8,715 bases of DNA from an uncultured Acetatifactor sp. (GTDB lineage Bacteria; Bacillota; Clostridia; Lachnospirales; Lachnospiraceae): NCBI GenBank assembly GCA_947631715.1, contig CANRMK010000092.1:1-8715 (forward strand), given 5' to 3'. Positions 7,499 to 8,715 of this stretch are shown one piece after another. How positions within the stretch are numbered: the stretch's first letter is position 1; each line of letters starts with the position of its first letter. Position numbers and translations under genes: made by a program. The notes under the pieces were generated by a model, which worked only from the letters and a program-made list of their open reading frames with translations, was not told where the DNA came from and searched no databases.

Positions 7499-8715
7499 AT
7501 GTTATTGGCATTGATTCCGCTTTTTGATGAGAATATGGCGGTGAAGGCTTACTCCGTTTTCTCTCAGAAGGACAACTTCTTTCTGGATCCCATGATGCTG
7601 GGAACGAGACAGCACGATGGGGATGCGGCGATAGAGGGACTGGAGCTGATCCAGACCATGGGCATTGAGACGCTCTCCGAGGACAGGGAGATCTTCGTGC
7701 CGGTCAGCAATATATCGGTGTTTACCGATACGGAGAGCCAGTGCGACGCGCCTCACGAGAGGATCGTATTTCTGATCGACAATACCATTCCCCCGGTGGA
7801 AATGTATATCAACAGGCTGAAAGAGCTAAAAGAGATGGGATATAAGCTGGCGGTGAGAAAGCTGGCCGTGTCGGATTTTGAGAATTACAGGGAAATCCTG
7901 AAGCTGTCGGACTATGTGTTCCTGGACAACAGGCGTGTAGCCATCGACAAGGCCAGGATCTATTTTTCCAAGCTGTATCCTAATATCAAACTGTGCGCGG
8001 GCGGCATCGATACCATGGAGGTCTTTGAAAAGCTGAAGGACGCGGGCGGATATCAGCTTTACGAGGGCGGATTTTACCGGGTTCCCGTGACCAGAGGACA
8101 CCATGAGGTAGCGCCTCTGAAGGTCAACTACATCGAGCTGCTCAATGTGGTGAACAACGATAATTTTGAACTGACTACGGCTGCGGACATTATCGGCCGG
8201 GATACGGCGCTGACCATTTCCCTGTTAAAGATGGTGAACCGCATGGCGGTCAACTCCGGCATCACCACCATACGGCACGCCGCTGCTATGCTGGGCCAGC
8301 GGGAGCTGCGCAAGTGGATCAACACCGCGGTGGTGCATGAAATGTATGCGGATAAGCCCAGCGAGGTCACAAGACTCTCCCTGCTCAGGGCGAAGTTTGC
8401 TGAGTTTCTTGCGCCGGTATTCAATATGCGGGACAAAAGCGAGGAGCTGTTCCTCATGGGACTGTTCTCCGTGCTGGATGTGATACTGGAGAAGTCTATG
8501 GAGGAAGCCCTTGAGATGATAAAGGTCTCCCCGGAGATCCGTGAGGCGCTGACGGGCGGAAGCGGGAAACTCTCTCCGGTACTGAACCTGATGCAGCAGT
8601 ACGAGAACGCCAACTGGCCGGAGGTATCCCGGCTGCTTTTGCTGGCAAAGATGGATGTGGAGCCTGTGAACGAGGCCTATATGAATTCACTGCGCTGGTA
8701 CCGGGATCTGACCTA
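7499..8715 (+). CDS. EAL-HDOD signalling protein with degenerate EAL domain (3' end at window edge)
   Basis: In the window there are 405 residues, and YuxH-like EAL-HDOD proteins are about this long, so nearly all of the gene is here; the last two bases are TA, which could begin a stop codon. Residues 1-200 follow the EAL fold: IPLFDENMAVKAYSVF, LKEMGYKLAVRKLAVSDF (108-126), LSDYVFLDNRR, LCAGGIDTMEVFEKL, and a final QLYEGGFYRVPV (185-196). The EAL signature itself is absent (AYSVF), DDFG reads SDFE and AEGVE reads AGGID, so c-di-GMP hydrolysis is unlikely. Residues about 210-280 are an HDOD domain: YIELLNVVNNDNFELTTAAD, then IIGRDTALTISLLKMVNRM, then IRHAAAMLGQRELRKWI. HDOD domains are non-catalytic HD relatives used in signalling. 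The start at 7499 has AAGGGTGA upstream (7485-7492) and an in-frame TGA at 7490 rules out a longer form. It lies 47 nt after purL, probably on the same transcript. Its partner is unknown. Confidence 0.9.
   Translation, partial: MLLALIPLFDENMAVKAYSVFSQKDNFFLDPMMLGTRQHDGDAAIEGLELIQTMGIETLSEDREIFVPVSNISVFTDTESQCDAPHERIVFLIDNTIPPVEMYINRLKELKEMGYKLAVRKLAVSDFENYREILKLSDYVFLDNRRVAIDKARIYFSKLYPNIKLCAGGIDTMEVFEKLKDAGGYQLYEGGFYRVPVTRGHHEVAPLKVNYIELLNVVNNDNFELTTAADIIGRDTALTISLLKMVNRMAVNSGITTIRHAAAMLGQRELRKWINTAVVHEMYADKPSEVTRLSLLRAKFAEFLAPVFNMRDKSEELFLMGLFSVLDVILEKSMEEALEMIKVSPEIREALTGGSGKLSPVLNLMQQYENANWPEVSRLLLLAKMDVEPVNEAYMNSLRWYRDLT

Noticed and set aside
1..8715. Mobile elements, CRISPR arrays, tRNA or rRNA genes, toxin-antitoxin or defence genes
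   Set aside because: I looked for repeats with regular spacing, terminal inverted repeats, transposase or integrase motifs and RNA gene signatures and saw none; the window is filled by five ordinary-looking coding regions and one divergent control region.

Overview
The window looks like chromosomal DNA of a Clostridia-type Firmicute, most likely a member of the Lachnospiraceae. The evidence is a GC-rich coding sequence with strong AGGAGG-type ribosome binding sites, a single-chain PurL of the Firmicute/Clostridia clade (about 1265 aa with fused PurS-like and glutaminase parts), and two signalling-type proteins (cyclic-nucleotide-fold and EAL-HDOD) of kinds I associate with this group. This placement comes from recalled family features, not from a search.

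Layout. Minus strand, 2201 down past base 1: a large protein (733 residues in the window, C-terminus outside) with an N-terminal cyclic-nucleotide-binding-like beta barrel and a long helical remainder of unknown function. Bases 2202-2477 are a divergent, partly AT-rich intergenic region. It holds candidate promoters for both directions, a 10-bp palindrome over a TTGACA box, and two short hairpins in the leader of the minus-strand gene, which also has two possible start codons. Plus strand: a small protein of unknown function (2478-2945), a TetR/AcrR-type repressor 17 nt later (2963-3547), purL (3654-7451), and a degenerate EAL-HDOD protein (7499 to the right edge).

The four plus-strand genes have short gaps (17, 106 and 47 nt) and no convincing terminator between them, so they could share a transcript. 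PurL makes FGAM in purine synthesis and is a housekeeping enzyme. The neighbours on both sides look regulatory. The cyclic-nucleotide-like domain lacks the usual ligand-binding Glu/Arg cassette, and the EAL domain lacks its catalytic residues, so both may act as protein-interaction or altered-ligand modules. I see no mobile element, tRNA, rRNA or CRISPR array. Long open frames antisense to the real genes are shadows. Nothing here is clearly a new defence or mobile system; the least explained parts are the large cNMP-like protein, its two-start leader, and the unknown small protein paired with a TetR regulator.
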